From an uncultured Blautia sp. (GTDB lineage: Bacteria; Bacillota; Clostridia; Lachnospirales; Lachnospiraceae), in NCBI GenBank assembly GCA_937900135.1, contig CALCDJ010000063.1, forward strand, positions 3,926 through 67,925: a DNA stretch of 64,000 nt, read 5' to 3'. Both the position numbers and the translations under genes were made by a program. This document shows positions 8,743-17,707 of this stretch, piece by piece (position 1 is the first letter of the stretch; each line of letters opens with the position of its first letter). Under the pieces are notes generated by a model, which saw only the letters and a list, made by a program, of their open reading frames with translations, had not been told where the DNA came from and made no database searches.

Positions 8743-8768
8743 ATATACATACTTCTAATATTCAAAAC

Positions 8769-10331
8769 TTATTTCGCATAATCAACAGCTCTGCTCTCGC
8801 GGATCACATTTACCTTTATCTGACCCGGATATTCCAGTTCTGCCTCAATCTGCTTAGCGATATCTCTTGCCAGCAGAACCATATCTGCATCGTTGACATG
8901 CTCCGGAACTACCATGACACGGATTTCCCTGCCTGCCTGAATAGCAAATGACTTATCTACACCCTTGAATTCGTTGGTAATATCTTCCAACTGTTTCAGA
9001 CGGTTGGTATAAGTCTCCAGAGTTTCTCTTCTTGCGCCTGGACGTGCTGCGGAAATAGCATCAGCAGCCTGTACAATACATGCTACCAGGGATTCCGGTT
9101 CCACATCACCATGATGAGCAGCAACTGCATTGATTACAACTGCTGACTCTTTGTACTTCTTACAAAGATCCACACCAATCTGAATATGAGAGCCTTCTAC
9201 CTCATGGTCAATGGATTTACCAATATCATGAAGAAGACCGGCACGTTTTGCAATCCTTACATCCACTCCCACTTCTCCAGCAAGAAGACCGGATAACTGA
9301 GCAACCTCAATGGAATGCTTCAATGCATTCTGTCCATAGCTGGAACGGAATTTCATGCGTCCCAGAAGTTTCAGAAGTTCTGGATGGATTCCATGTACAC
9401 CAACATCCATTGCAGCGGTTTCTCCATCTTCGCGAATCTGAGATTCCACTTCTCTCTGTGCCTTTTCCACCATTTCTTCGATTCTGGCCGGATGGATACG
9501 TCCATCTACGATCAGCTTCTCCAGGGCAACCCTGGCAATTTCACGTCGAATAGGATCAAAAGCAGAAAGAACCACTGCTTCCGGAGTATCATCAATGATC
9601 AGATCCACTCCTGTCAGTGTCTCCAAAGTACGGATATTACGACCTTCACGGCCGATGATCCTGCCCTTCATCTCATCGCTTGGAAGCTGCACTACAGAAA
9701 TAGTCGCTTCGGAAACATGATCCACTGCACATTTCTGAATGGCATTTACCACATATTCCTTAGCCTTCTTATTGGCATCTTCTTTCGCTCTGTTCTCCAG
9801 CTCTTTATAGAGTCTGGCCACATCCACCTTCACATCATCTTCTACAGTTCTGAGCAACTCTTCCTTTGCCTGTTCGGAGGTCAGACCGGAAACTCGTTCC
9901 AGTTCTTGTACTCCTTTCAGCTCGAGCTCATCCACTCTCTTTTCTTTCTTTTGCAATTCTGCAATTCTTGCTGTACATTCTGCTTCACGCTTCTCGACTG
10001 CATCAGCCTTCTTATCTACAGATTCCTCTTTAGATAAGACACGCTTCTCATATTTCTGCAGTTCATTTCTGCGTTCCTTGGTTTCTTTCTCCAGTTCATT
10101 TTTTGTGCGGAGAGATTCTTCCTTCACTTCCAATAAAGCTTCTCTTTTTTTCGTTTCGGCTGTTTTCAAAGCTTCATCTATTATGCTTCTTGCCTTGTCT
10201 TCTGCTGTACCTACAACTTCGGCGTCTTTCTTCACCTTATTGTCCACAGCAATCTTGCAAGTAATAGGAACCGCAATAAGTAGCGCGACTACCACAGCGA
10301 CAATTGCAACAATGATTGTTGTGCCTGTCAC
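8769..10331 (-). CDS. rny: Ribonuclease Y
   Basis: Membrane-anchored endoribonuclease that starts mRNA decay. 520 residues, the usual length. The start codon is GTG at 10331, seven bases after AAGGAGG. Domains in order: transmembrane helix (5-25), long charged coiled coil (about 30-190), KH domain with GRIIGREGRNIR (about 225), and HD domain with AGLLHDIGKSIDHE (about 365), whose His-Asp pair binds metal. It has its own promoter and terminator, separate from recX-recA. Confidence 0.97.
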   Translation of the reverse strand: MTGTTIIVAIVAVVVALLIAVPITCKIAVDNKVKKDAEVVGTAEDKARSIIDEALKTAETKKREALLEVKEESLRTKNELEKETKERRNELQKYEKRVLSKEESVDKKADAVEKREAECTARIAELQKKEKRVDELELKGVQELERVSGLTSEQAKEELLRTVEDDVKVDVARLYKELENRAKEDANKKAKEYVVNAIQKCAVDHVSEATISVVQLPSDEMKGRIIGREGRNIRTLETLTGVDLIIDDTPEAVVLSAFDPIRREIARVALEKLIVDGRIHPARIEEMVEKAQREVESQIREDGETAAMDVGVHGIHPELLKLLGRMKFRSSYGQNALKHSIEVAQLSGLLAGEVGVDVRIAKRAGLLHDIGKSIDHEVEGSHIQIGVDLCKKYKESAVVINAVAAHHGDVEPESLVACIVQAADAISAARPGARRETLETYTNRLKQLEDITNEFKGVDKSFAIQAGREIRVMVVPEHVNDADMVLLARDIAKQIEAELEYPGQIKVNVIRESRAVDYAK

Positions 10332-10378
10332 AGGAGCACCTCCTTATTTAGTTTTCATTGTACAAATACAACAATACA

Positions 10379-10407
10379 AGTTTATCTGTTTTTGAGAATT
10401 ATGTCAA
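10379..10407 (-). promoter_or_regulatory. Promoter of rny
   Basis: TTGACA (10402-10407), 17 bases, TAAACT (10379-10384) on the minus strand, about 50 bases upstream of the GTG start. Confidence 0.75.
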
Positions 10408-10487
10408 GTTTTTCTACTGAATTGTTTCAATATTTTTATCAGATGCGTCTCTTTTCTCCGGTCTGTGACAGCACCTGCAACTTTCCA

Positions 10488-10982
10488 TTATTCCCACGGT
10501 TCCCGTACCTGTGTGATTCCAAGTTCTTCCAACACCGAAAAGATATCTCCGGAACGAAATCCCCGGCGTGCCAGGTATCCATAAAGTCTTCTCAGTTCCT
10601 TCTCTGACAGTTCTGTTCCCGGCTTGTACTTCCTCTCGATGACGCCTCTTAAAATGCCTCTTTCATCTGACTCCTGAAGCTGTGTAATTTCTTCCCAGGC
10701 CCGGTCAAAGGTTTCCCGGTCAATTCCCTTCTTCGTCAGATCCTGAAGCATCTTCTGGCGGCTCTGGCTCTCCATCCGATTGGCAATATAAGTCTCTGCA
10801 TAACGCTGATCATTCAGATAGCCAAAGGAGCGGACATAATCCATTCCATCTGCAACTGCCTCAAAGGAAAAGCCTGCTTCTCTTAACTTCTCCGCCAGTC
10901 CTCTCTCCGTACGATTCCTGTATTCCAGAAGCTGCATGGCCTTTCTGCGCACCTTCTTCTGCTCTTCCTGCGTAAGTGCCAT
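10488..10982 (-). CDS. recX: Regulatory protein RecX
   Basis: Modulates RecA filament growth. 164 residues, made of helical repeats as in RecX: YRNRTERGLAEKLREAGF near residue 21, FGYLNDQRYAETYIANR near 54, and a third repeat RRLYGYLARRGF. The gene starts six bases after the recA stop, so the two are co-transcribed, a standard pairing that puts the inhibitor under the same SOS control. Confidence 0.93.
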   Translation of the reverse strand: MALTQEEQKKVRRKAMQLLEYRNRTERGLAEKLREAGFSFEAVADGMDYVRSFGYLNDQRYAETYIANRMESQSRQKMLQDLTKKGIDRETFDRAWEEITQLQESDERGILRGVIERKYKPGTELSEKELRRLYGYLARRGFRSGDIFSVLEELGITQVREPWE

Positions 10983-10988
10983 GGTTGT

Positions 10989-12059
10989 TTACTCCGACAG
11001 TTCTTCGTCTGAATTCTGTCCCTTCACTGCTTCTGTTTCCGCTTCTCCCAAAGGTTCCTCGTCTGGAAGCAGATGATAATGAATCCGCACCTGTTTCTCA
11101 ATCTCTTCACAGATATCCGGATGTTCCTTCAGGAAATTCTTGGCATTCTCACGTCCCTGTCCAATCTTCTCATTGTGGTAAGCGTACCATGCGCCGCTCT
11201 TATTCACAATGGAGCAATCTGCTGCCAGATCCAGAATATCTCCTTCTCTGGAGATACCGGTACCAAACATAATATCAAACTCAGCCTGCTTAAACGGCGG
11301 AGCCACTTTGTTCTTCACTACCTTGATCCTGGTGTGGTTTCCAACCATCTCGCCGCCCTGCTTCAGAGTCTCTACCCTTCTCACATCCAGGCGGACAGAG
11401 GAATAAAACTTCAGCGCACGACCCCCTGTGGTGGTCTCAGGATTTCCAAACATCACGCCAACCTTCTCACGAAGCTGATTGATGAAAATTACCACACAAT
11501 TAGACTTACTGATTACAGCAGTCAGCTTACGGAGCGCCTGAGACATCAGTCTTGCCTGCAGACCCACATGGCTGTCTCCCATATCTCCGTCAATCTCTGC
11601 CTTGGGTACAAGAGCTGCTACAGAGTCCACGATTACAATATCTACCGCTCCAGAGCGCACCATTGTCTCTGTGATCTCCAATGCCTGTTCTCCGTTATCC
11701 GGCTGGGAAATGTAGAGATTATCAATATCTACGCCAATATTCTTGGCGTAAACCGGGTCCAGAGCATGCTCTGCATCAATAAATCCGGCAATGCCTCCTC
11801 GCTTCTGCACCTCAGCCACCATATGTAAAGCTACCGTTGTCTTACCACTGGACTCCGGTCCGTAAATCTCAATGATACGTCCCTTGGGAACGCCGCCCAC
11901 TCCAAGAGCAATATCCAGGCTTAAAGAACCGGTGGGAACAGCCTCCACCTGCATATTAGCGCCAGATTCTCCAAGTTTCATCACAGAACCCTTCCCGTAC
12001 TGCTTCTCAATATGTCCAAGGGCTGCTTCCAACGCCTTCTGTTTCTCTTCATTTATCAT
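10989..12059 (-). CDS. recA: Recombinase RecA
   Basis: Strand-exchange ATPase of homologous recombination, and co-protease for LexA. 356 residues. Seen: Walker A GPESSGKT at 67-74, VDSVAALVPKAEIDGD as the Walker B and loop 1 region, FINQLREKVGVMFGNPETTTGG as loop 2, and an acidic C-terminal tail. Start ATG follows AAGGAG. A LexA box lies between promoter and start codon. Confidence 0.99.
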   Translation of the reverse strand: MINEEKQKALEAALGHIEKQYGKGSVMKLGESGANMQVEAVPTGSLSLDIALGVGGVPKGRIIEIYGPESSGKTTVALHMVAEVQKRGGIAGFIDAEHALDPVYAKNIGVDIDNLYISQPDNGEQALEITETMVRSGAVDIVIVDSVAALVPKAEIDGDMGDSHVGLQARLMSQALRKLTAVISKSNCVVIFINQLREKVGVMFGNPETTTGGRALKFYSSVRLDVRRVETLKQGGEMVGNHTRIKVVKNKVAPPFKQAEFDIMFGTGISREGDILDLAADCSIVNKSGAWYAYHNEKIGQGRENAKNFLKEHPDICEEIEKQVRIHYHLLPDEEPLGEAETEAVKGQNSDEELSE

Positions 12060-12088
12060 AATTACATTCTCCTTATTCTTCAGCTATG

Positions 12089-12102
12089 CAAACTTATGTT
12101 CG
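12089..12102. promoter_or_regulatory. LexA (SOS) box of recA
   Basis: CAAACTTATGTTCG; on the minus strand CGAACATAAGTTTG. It matches the Gram-positive LexA consensus CGAAC-N4-GTTCG with one mismatch and lies just after the -10 box, where LexA would block recA-recX. Confidence 0.88.
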
Positions 12103-12115
12103 TTTTTCTTTTTAC

Positions 12116-12144
12116 ATAGTATTATATCTTCCCTCTTTTGTCAA
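12116..12144 (-). promoter_or_regulatory. Promoter of recA-recX
   Basis: TTGACA (12139-12144), 17 bases, TACTAT (12116-12121), on the minus strand. Confidence 0.75.
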
Positions 12145-12230
12145 GAGAGTTCTCTTTTTCTTTTTTTGTTTCTTTTTTGGATGGTTTGGAAAAAAGGGCG
12201 AAACTGCCCGGAATTTTTAAGAGAAAGACC

Positions 12231-12258
12231 TCCCTGCCGGCTTATATACCGACAGGGA
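12231..12258 (-). terminator. Probable terminator after the cotF-like pair
   Basis: TCCCTGCCGG / CCGACAGGGA arms around an AT-rich loop, 17 bases after the cotF-like stop. T-run weak (GGTCTTTCTC). Confidence 0.5.
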
Positions 12259-12274
12259 AAGCTTTTGTTGATTT

Positions 12275-12523
12275 TCAGCCCTGACTCAAAACGGAACGAA
12301 CGTGTTCCACTTCTTCTCTTGTGGCTTTTGCCGCAGGTACATAATATCCCCGCGCTCTTGCAATGTGATAAATTTCTTCCTGAGACATCTCGCACTGGTT
12401 GCGAATCTGTTTCAGGGTCTGCTTCAGCTGTGGATTCTCGGTCTGAGGGATCATTCCCCCATAACGAACCAGTTCTCCGTTAATTCCCGCAAGTGTATCT
12501 GCTACCATAGTCTTATCATTCAT
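12275..12523 (-). CDS. CotF-like spore coat protein
   Basis: 82 residues of the coat F family (helical spore coat proteins with a ferritin-like fold). Seen: LAGINGELVRYGGMIPQTENPQLKQTLKQIRNQCEMSQEEIYHIARARGYYVPA, whose YYVPA ending is typical of CotF C-terminal halves in Clostridia. It lies 12 bases after another small helical gene that looks like the N-terminal half, so the two may act as a pair. Expected expression is in the mother cell; no clear sporulation promoter was found. Confidence 0.8.
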   Translation of the reverse strand: MNDKTMVADTLAGINGELVRYGGMIPQTENPQLKQTLKQIRNQCEMSQEEIYHIARARGYYVPAAKATREEVEHVRSVLSQG

Positions 12524-12535
12524 TGTGGCTACCTC

Positions 12536-12721
12536 CTACTGTAAGAACTGCATAAGCTGCTGTTTCGTCTGTTGTGCGGACTGCGCAGACTTCTGAAAAA
12601 ACTGCTTCACTTCCGCATCTGCTGCGTTTTGGGCATAATCCTGCAGCTTACAGCTGGTGGTGTCAAACCCGCCAATCAAATGGCGCAGATTCTGTAAATC
12701 CAATTCTGAAATATCTGTCAT
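12536..12721 (-). CDS. Small helical CotF-like coat protein
   Basis: 61 residues from ATG 12721 (MTDISELDLQNLRHL), chosen because GGAGG(T) stands upstream and the longer reading from 12766 has no site. Two amphipathic helices rich in Gln and Ala (NAADAEVKQFFQKSAQSAQQTKQQLMQFLQ). It resembles the N-terminal helices of coat F proteins and is directly upstream of the CotF-like gene in one transcript. Family assignment rests on pattern and context. Confidence 0.65.
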   Translation of the reverse strand: MTDISELDLQNLRHLIGGFDTTSCKLQDYAQNAADAEVKQFFQKSAQSAQQTKQQLMQFLQ

Positions 12722-12814
12722 GAGACTACCTCCTTCTATATGATCACAGAGGTTATTGTGTCTCAATTTTTATTTTTTATACATTTTTTGAGGAAGGCTC
12801 CACGCTTCCCTGAA

Positions 12815-14260
12815 TCATTCTCCAATGAGCCAGTTGTACATTTCTTCGTACTGACGGGCAGAACTGTTCCAGGAGAAATCTTTCGCCATAGCGCGGTCTA
12901 CCATCTTATTCCATTCCCGTTTTTTATCGTAGAAAATACGTTCTGCATTACGGATGGTATAAAGCATTTCGTGTGCATTATAGTTACGGAAGCTAAATCC
13001 GGTTCCGGTTCCTTCAAATTCGTTGTAAGGCTCAACAGTATCCTTCAGACCGCCTGTCTCACGAACGATTGGAAGGGTTCCATAACGAAGGCTCATCAGC
13101 TGGCTTAATCCGCAAGGCTCAAAAAGGGATGGCATCAGGAAGGCATCTGAAGCGGCATAGACACGATGAGACATAGGCTCATCATAATAAATCTGTGCGG
13201 ATACCTTGCCATGATATTTCCAGTCAAAATGACGGAACATATTCTCGTAACGCTCGTCTCCTGTTCCCAGAGCCACAATCTGAACCGCATCCTGGCAAAG
13301 CTCATCCATGATATACGCAATCAGGTCGAAGCCCTTCTGGTCTGTCAGACGTGATACAATACCGATCATCATTGCCTTAGGATCTTCATCCAGTCCCAAG
13401 TCTCTCTGGAGCTGAAGTTTGTTTTTCACTTTTTCCTTACGGAAGGTCGTCGCATTATAGTTTGCAGTAATAAATGGATCGGTTTCCGGATTGAAAATAT
13501 CGTAATCAATGCCATTGACAATTCCACGAAGGCTGTTGGAGCGGGCGCACATCAGTCCGTCCAGTTTCTCTCCATAGAACGGTGTCTTAATTTCTTCCGC
13601 ATATGTATTACTTACAGTGGTAATGGCATCCGCAAACACAATGCCACCCTTCAGGAAATTAGCATCCTTATAGGCTTCCAGTTTATCCGGCGCAAAATAA
13701 TAATCGGACAGTCCTGTGATATTCTTCACGGTCTTCACATCCCATACACCCTGGAATTTCAGGTTATGGATTGTCATGATGGTCTTAATTCCCCAGAAGA
13801 ATTCATTCTGCTGGAAGGAATCATGAAGATAAACAGGAACAAGTCCTGTCTGCCAGTCATGACAGTGAATGATATCCGGGCGGAATCCAATCACCGGAAG
13901 AATGGAAAGAACTGCCTTGGAGAAAAATGCAAATTTCTCCAGATCCCATGGTGCGCTGTCATAAGGCTTCGGTCCGCTGAAATAATATTCATTATCAATG
14001 AAATAAAACTGAATCCCCTCATACTCCATCTGCATAATGCCCACATAACAGTTCTTGTATCCAAGATCCATATAAAAATGTGTGATATATTCCATTTTGT
14101 CCTTCCATTCCTGCTTCATGCAGGCATACTTCGGCAGGATTACGCGAATATCAAAATAGCGTTTATCAAAGCACTTAGGCAATGCACCCGCTACGTCGGC
14201 CAATCCTCCTGTTTTGATAAACGGCACCGCTTCAGATGTGGCAAATAAAATTTTCTTCAT
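12815..14260 (-). CDS. glgA: Glycogen synthase (ADP-glucose), GT5
   Basis: Transfers glucose from ADP-glucose to growing alpha-1,4-glucan. 481 residues. Seen: KTGGLADVAG at 17-26 (ADP-glucose binding), the GIVNGIDYDIFNPETD segment, SRLTDQKGFDLI near 307, and MPSLFEPCGLSQLMSLRYGTLPIVRETGGL near 375, which holds the catalytic Glu of the GT-B C-terminal domain. No other glycogen genes are nearby; its place between spo0A and coat genes suggests storage tied to sporulation, but that is context only. Confidence 0.97.
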   Translation of the reverse strand: MKKILFATSEAVPFIKTGGLADVAGALPKCFDKRYFDIRVILPKYACMKQEWKDKMEYITHFYMDLGYKNCYVGIMQMEYEGIQFYFIDNEYYFSGPKPYDSAPWDLEKFAFFSKAVLSILPVIGFRPDIIHCHDWQTGLVPVYLHDSFQQNEFFWGIKTIMTIHNLKFQGVWDVKTVKNITGLSDYYFAPDKLEAYKDANFLKGGIVFADAITTVSNTYAEEIKTPFYGEKLDGLMCARSNSLRGIVNGIDYDIFNPETDPFITANYNATTFRKEKVKNKLQLQRDLGLDEDPKAMMIGIVSRLTDQKGFDLIAYIMDELCQDAVQIVALGTGDERYENMFRHFDWKYHGKVSAQIYYDEPMSHRVYAASDAFLMPSLFEPCGLSQLMSLRYGTLPIVRETGGLKDTVEPYNEFEGTGTGFSFRNYNAHEMLYTIRNAERIFYDKKREWNKMVDRAMAKDFSWNSSARQYEEMYNWLIGE

Positions 14261-14343
14261 CCGTATATACCCCTCCTTGGTGACTACTTTTTTCTGCAGT
14301 TCACAAACTGTGTTTTATAGTCTGATTATACCGCAAAAATGCC

Positions 14344-15150
14344 TTAATTAAAAGAGTGATTTTTATATTCCAGCCGAATCTTATCTGCAATCAAGGCAAT
14401 AAATTCTGAATTGGTAGGTTTTCCCTTTCCTGTACTGACTGTATATCCAAAAAGTGCATCTATCGTATCCATCTTTCCTCTGCTCCAGGCCACTTCTATG
14501 GCATGACGGATGGCTCGTTCCACACGGCTGGGCGTTGTCTGATGGCGTTTTGCAATAGTAGGATAAAGAATTTTTGTAATGGAATTAAGCATCTCCATAT
14601 CATTAACAGAAAGGATAATGGCGTCTCTCAAATACTGATATCCTTTAATATGCGCCGGTACACCAATTTCATGGATGATATTGGTAACATCAGTCTCCAA
14701 ATTCCTATTCTGGCTTCGGGTGTTCTCTTCCTTGATATCTGGACGGCTGAACTCCCTTACCCGTTTATCCTTTACCCGGCGTGTATGTTTGATCCGATTC
14801 AGAAGCATTCGATTATCAAAAGGCTTCAGCATATAATACTCGGCTCCAAGATGAAAGGCATCCTCTGTGATTCTTTCCTGTCCAACTGCGGATACAACGA
14901 TAAATGACGGAATCTTCTTTCCACTTTCTTCATGGTTAAAACGTTCCATAACACATAATCCGTCTACTTTTGGCATGATAATATCCAATACTACCACATC
15001 TGGTTCCTTTTCTTTGATAATACTGCAGATTTCTTCTCCATTATGTGCCTTTCCAACTAATTCCAGGTCTTTGTCTTCTTCAATCATTCGTCCAATCATG
15101 TCTGCCATTTTCTCGTTATCATCTGCTATTGCTACATTCAACTTCTCCAT
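14344..15150 (-). CDS. spo0A: Sporulation master regulator Spo0A
   Basis: Response regulator that, when phosphorylated, starts sporulation. 268 residues. Receiver domain 1-125 with D10/D11, phospho-acceptor D56 (VVVLDIIMPKVDGL) and the conserved Lys in YYMLKPFD near 109; DNA-binding domain from about 150 with TTPSRVERAIRHAIEVAW, the signature helix-turn-helix of Spo0A. Start follows AGGAGGAG. In most Clostridia it lies right after spoIVB; here about 7.4 kb of accessory genes separate them. Confidence 0.98.
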   Translation of the reverse strand: MEKLNVAIADDNEKMADMIGRMIEEDKDLELVGKAHNGEEICSIIKEKEPDVVVLDIIMPKVDGLCVMERFNHEESGKKIPSFIVVSAVGQERITEDAFHLGAEYYMLKPFDNRMLLNRIKHTRRVKDKRVREFSRPDIKEENTRSQNRNLETDVTNIIHEIGVPAHIKGYQYLRDAIILSVNDMEMLNSITKILYPTIAKRHQTTPSRVERAIRHAIEVAWSRGKMDTIDALFGYTVSTGKGKPTNSEFIALIADKIRLEYKNHSFN

Positions 15151-15272
15151 GGTGCCAGTCTCCTCCTAAACATCTCCATTATTTCTTTCTATGATTCCAG
15201 TTTTTGTACCATCACAGCTGTTTAATGGCACTAATGTTGTACAAAATTGTGGGCCCTTCGCACATCAAAGCT

Positions 15273-15302
15273 ATTATAGTAGAATCCATATAGAGAAATC
15301 AA
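15273..15302 (-). promoter_or_regulatory. Candidate promoter of spo0A
   Basis: TTGATT (15297-15302), 18 bases, TATAAT (15273-15278) on the minus strand, leaving a leader of about 115 bases. Spo0A genes often also have a sigma-H promoter; I did not see a convincing one. Confidence 0.5.
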
Positions 15303-15464
15303 GTTAAAATTGTCTGAAAAAACGTAGTTTCGATCTTTCTTTTTCGACTTTTAATCCGTTTTTCTGCCTTTATTTTCCCGGGTTTTTTCTGGTTTTTAGC
15401 GAGATTCCTTCCATGGTTTTCCAAAATCCTCTTCTTTTCGTCAAAAACAGACACGCTCAAAATA

Positions 15465-15513
15465 AACAAAACCTCCAAAAACACCCATTCTTCTGGCTTT
15501 TGGAGGCTTTGTT
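15465..15513 (-). terminator. Terminator after the broken MATE gene
   Basis: AACAAAACCTCCAAAA (15465-15480) pairs with TTTTGGAGGCTTTGTT (15498-15513). T-rich on both strands. The rest of the gap 15303-15575 is AT-rich and shows no gene I can support. Confidence 0.8.
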
Positions 15514-15575
15514 CTTTTATCCCGAAAAATCTCGTTTATTTTCCATTCTTTTTCCTTTCCCAGCCAGACAAATTT

Positions 15576-16725
15576 CTATCTTTTTTTCCCTGGCTTCCTG
15601 TTTAGGTAAAAATAAAACAGAACATTTAAAACAATTCCAACAAAAGTGGAAACTGGTGCTGCAAGACCAATTCTTGTTAAACTGGCATCCGGCTGTATAC
15701 TCATAAAATAAGACAGAGGCAATCGTACCAGAAGGGTCTGGACAATTCCCTGAAACATCACCCACATGGTTTTCACATTTCCATTAAAATACCCTACCAT
15801 ACTGAATAATACTGCAGTGGCAATGGTTTCCGGTGCAAATCCCTTTAAATACGCAAAACCATTTTCAATAACGGCAGCATCCGTGGAGAAAAAGCCGGAA
15901 AGTACATCCCCTTTTTGCATCACAAGCACAAATACCATACAGCCGAAAACCAATCCTACACCAATTCCGGTAAGCATGGACTGTTTTGCCCTTTTTTGTT
16001 TTCCGGCTCCAATATTCTGGGATACAAAAGAAGCCATAGACTGCATCAATGCACTGGGAATGAGCATGGCAAAACTTACGATTTTACTGGCTACCCCGTA
16101 TCCAGAAGAGGCCGCAAGCCCAAGACGATTGACAAATGCACAGAGTGCAAGAAAAGAAATTTGTGTCAGAAATTCCTGTAAAGCCAACGGCAGACCAATG
16201 GAAAGAAATTTCCGGCACTGAGAATTCCATCGAAAATCGGTCTTTTTGATGGAAAATGGCAGACAAGAGATTATACGCTACAATAAAAAACATCCCGCTT
16301 CCACAAATGCGTACATAACTTACCGTAAGTGAAAGAGACTCTTGTGGTGCCTGCATAAGAACAGAAAGGGGCTTTGCAAAGCAAACCAGGGCCAAAAAAA
16401 GTACCAAAGAGACAATTGCAAATACAACAAAAGCACCTCCGAGCACAGCCCCAATCTGTTCACTTTTCTTCTCTCCCAGATACCTGGCGATCAGAACTGT
16501 AATTCCCATGGCAAGCTGTGTCACCACAAAGGTTACCAGATTCAGAAGCTGACTGCCTGTGGATACCGCCGAAATGCCAGCCGTTGTGCCAAATCTGCCA
16601 ACCACCAAAAGATCCACTGCACCGTACGCAGCCTGCAGAATCAGTGCTCCAAGAACTGGAAGCATAAACCAGAATAACTTCTTTAAAATACTTCCCTGTG
16701 TGAAATCTGTTTTTTCTTCAATCAA
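15576..16725 (-). pseudogene. MATE-family multidrug efflux transporter, internally deleted and frameshifted
   Basis: Remnant of a cation-coupled drug exporter. The first frame starts at TTG 16725 (GGAGG eight bases upstream) and gives a normal MATE N-terminus up to AYNLLSAIF. The C-terminal part, from IKKTDFRWNSQ onward through ALQEFLTQISFLALCAFVNRLG to 15576, is in another frame. Comparing with the usual 440-450-residue plan, roughly 70 residues in the middle are missing. The junction sits in CTGCCATTTTCC (16251-16262 on the complementary strand), which could encode both SAIF (before) and LPF (after), so a slip between two short direct repeats would explain both deletion and frameshift. It overlaps the MarR stop by 8 bases. 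Confidence 0.85.
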
Positions 16726-17167
16726 TGGAAATCCTCCTCTCCGACATGACCTGGTAAAACTTTTCAATGGTCCGAATCGTACAAAGGGCTTCTTCCTTAG
16801 AAATATCCTGCAAAAGTGGGGCCAAGCGGTTAAAATACTGTTCATTATATTTTTCTGACAGCTTTCTTCCGGATTCTGTGATGGAGATATAGGTAATCCG
16901 CCCATCTTCTCTGGATAATTCTTTATAGAGATAGCCTTTGGATTCCATTTCTTTTACTGTCCGTGTCACTCCCGGCCGTGGAATATTCAGTACATCGCTG
17001 ATATCAGATACTTTAACCCGAATCCCCTGTTGTTCCAGCATTTCTATGGTATCCAGATAATGAATATAAGAAGACGTTACTCCTTTTGGCAATTCCGGAA
17101 GGAGATCCCGGATTCTTTTTGCCTGATAACAGGCATCAAACAGTTTTTTGGTTGTTTGTATGTTCAT
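16718..17167 (-). CDS. MarR-family transcription regulator
   Basis: Probable repressor of itself and the downstream MATE gene. 149 residues from ATG 17167, five bases after GGAGG; an ATG at 17179 has no site. Winged helix in the middle (VSDISDVLNIPRPGVTRTVKEMESKGYLYKELSREDGR, about 50-95) with dimerising helices at both ends. It is the first gene of the unit, overlaps the MATE start, and has a 21-bp palindrome between its promoter and start. With its partner broken, the regulator may have no useful target left. Confidence 0.9.
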   Translation of the reverse strand: MNIQTTKKLFDACYQAKRIRDLLPELPKGVTSSYIHYLDTIEMLEQQGIRVKVSDISDVLNIPRPGVTRTVKEMESKGYLYKELSREDGRITYISITESGRKLSEKYNEQYFNRLAPLLQDISKEEALCTIRTIEKFYQVMSERRISID

Positions 17168-17179
17168 TTTTCCCTCCAT

Positions 17180-17200
17180 ATAGTTACCTCATGTAATTAT
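17180..17200. promoter_or_regulatory. MarR operator
   Basis: Inverted repeat ATAGTTAC-N5-GTAATTAT between the -10 box and the MarR start codon, typical size and place for a MarR autorepression site. Confidence 0.75.
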
Positions 17201-17208
17201 CTTTGGTA

Positions 17209-17237
17209 ATTGTATGGCAGTGTTTTCGATTTGTCAA
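17209..17237 (-). promoter_or_regulatory. Promoter of marR-MATE
   Basis: TTGACA (17232-17237), 17 bases, TACAAT (17209-17214) on the minus strand: 6/6 and 5/6. Confidence 0.85.
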
Positions 17238-17270
17238 TACGTGTTTGAACATCGTCCGATTTTTATGCAG

Positions 17271-17311
17271 AAAAAGGACGGTCCATGCAGCATTTTCTGC
17301 ACTAACCGCCC
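17271..17311 (-). terminator. Terminator after the broken reductase gene
   Basis: GGACGGT..TGCAG (17276 on) pairs with CTGCA..ACCGCCC (to 17311), followed by TTTTT on the minus strand (17271-17275). Confidence 0.75.
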
Positions 17312-17340
17312 TTTCTTTTGATCTGCTTTGTTCTTCCTTT

Positions 17341-17617
17341 TTATCGCCGCTCATACACCAGATTCATCATTCCATTATAAGCCTTTGTATGAACCAGTCG
17401 TAACGGAATTTCCTTTGTCTCTTTTCCAAAGAGACGGATTCCTGCTCCCAGGATTATAGGGATTATCGTAATATCATACTGATCAATCAGATCCTCTTCC
17501 ACAAGCTGAGCAGCCAGATTGGCCCCTCCACAGATCCAGATATTTTTTCCGGGAACTTTTTTTTAATCTGTTCAGCAGTTCCACAGGATTTTCCTCCACG
17601 AACCTGATTTTTCGCAT
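17341..17617 (-). pseudogene. Dihydrofolate-reductase/RibD-like protein, truncated and frameshifted
   Basis: The minus strand encodes NIWICGGANLAAQLVEED and LIDQYDITIIPIILGAGIRLFG in one frame, ending at 17341, the clear C-terminal half of a RibD C-terminal-domain (DHFR-like) protein. The stretch before it, RKIRFVEENPVELLNRLKK, is in another frame. The switch lies at a run of eight A (minus strand, near 17561-17569), so a one-base indel there fits. The N-terminal half is missing; 17618-17700 holds further unreadable remnants. Nearly intact terminator suggests recent decay. Confidence 0.75.
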
Positions 17618-17707
17618 ACCCTTACACTCCCTCTATTTTTTCTGTTCCAACAACTGTTCTTCCAAAGGCATTAGATTCCAGGTATTTTCCCAAATTTTCA
17701 TTTTCCA

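Noticed and set aside
8640..8765. Extended N-terminus for spoIIM
   Set aside because: The extra 42 codons are the reverse of the rny terminator hairpin; a ribosome site stands before ATG 8639.
15299..15484. Small open frame between spo0A and the MATE remnant
   Set aside because: Lys-rich, crosses a terminator arm, has no ribosome site and no family.
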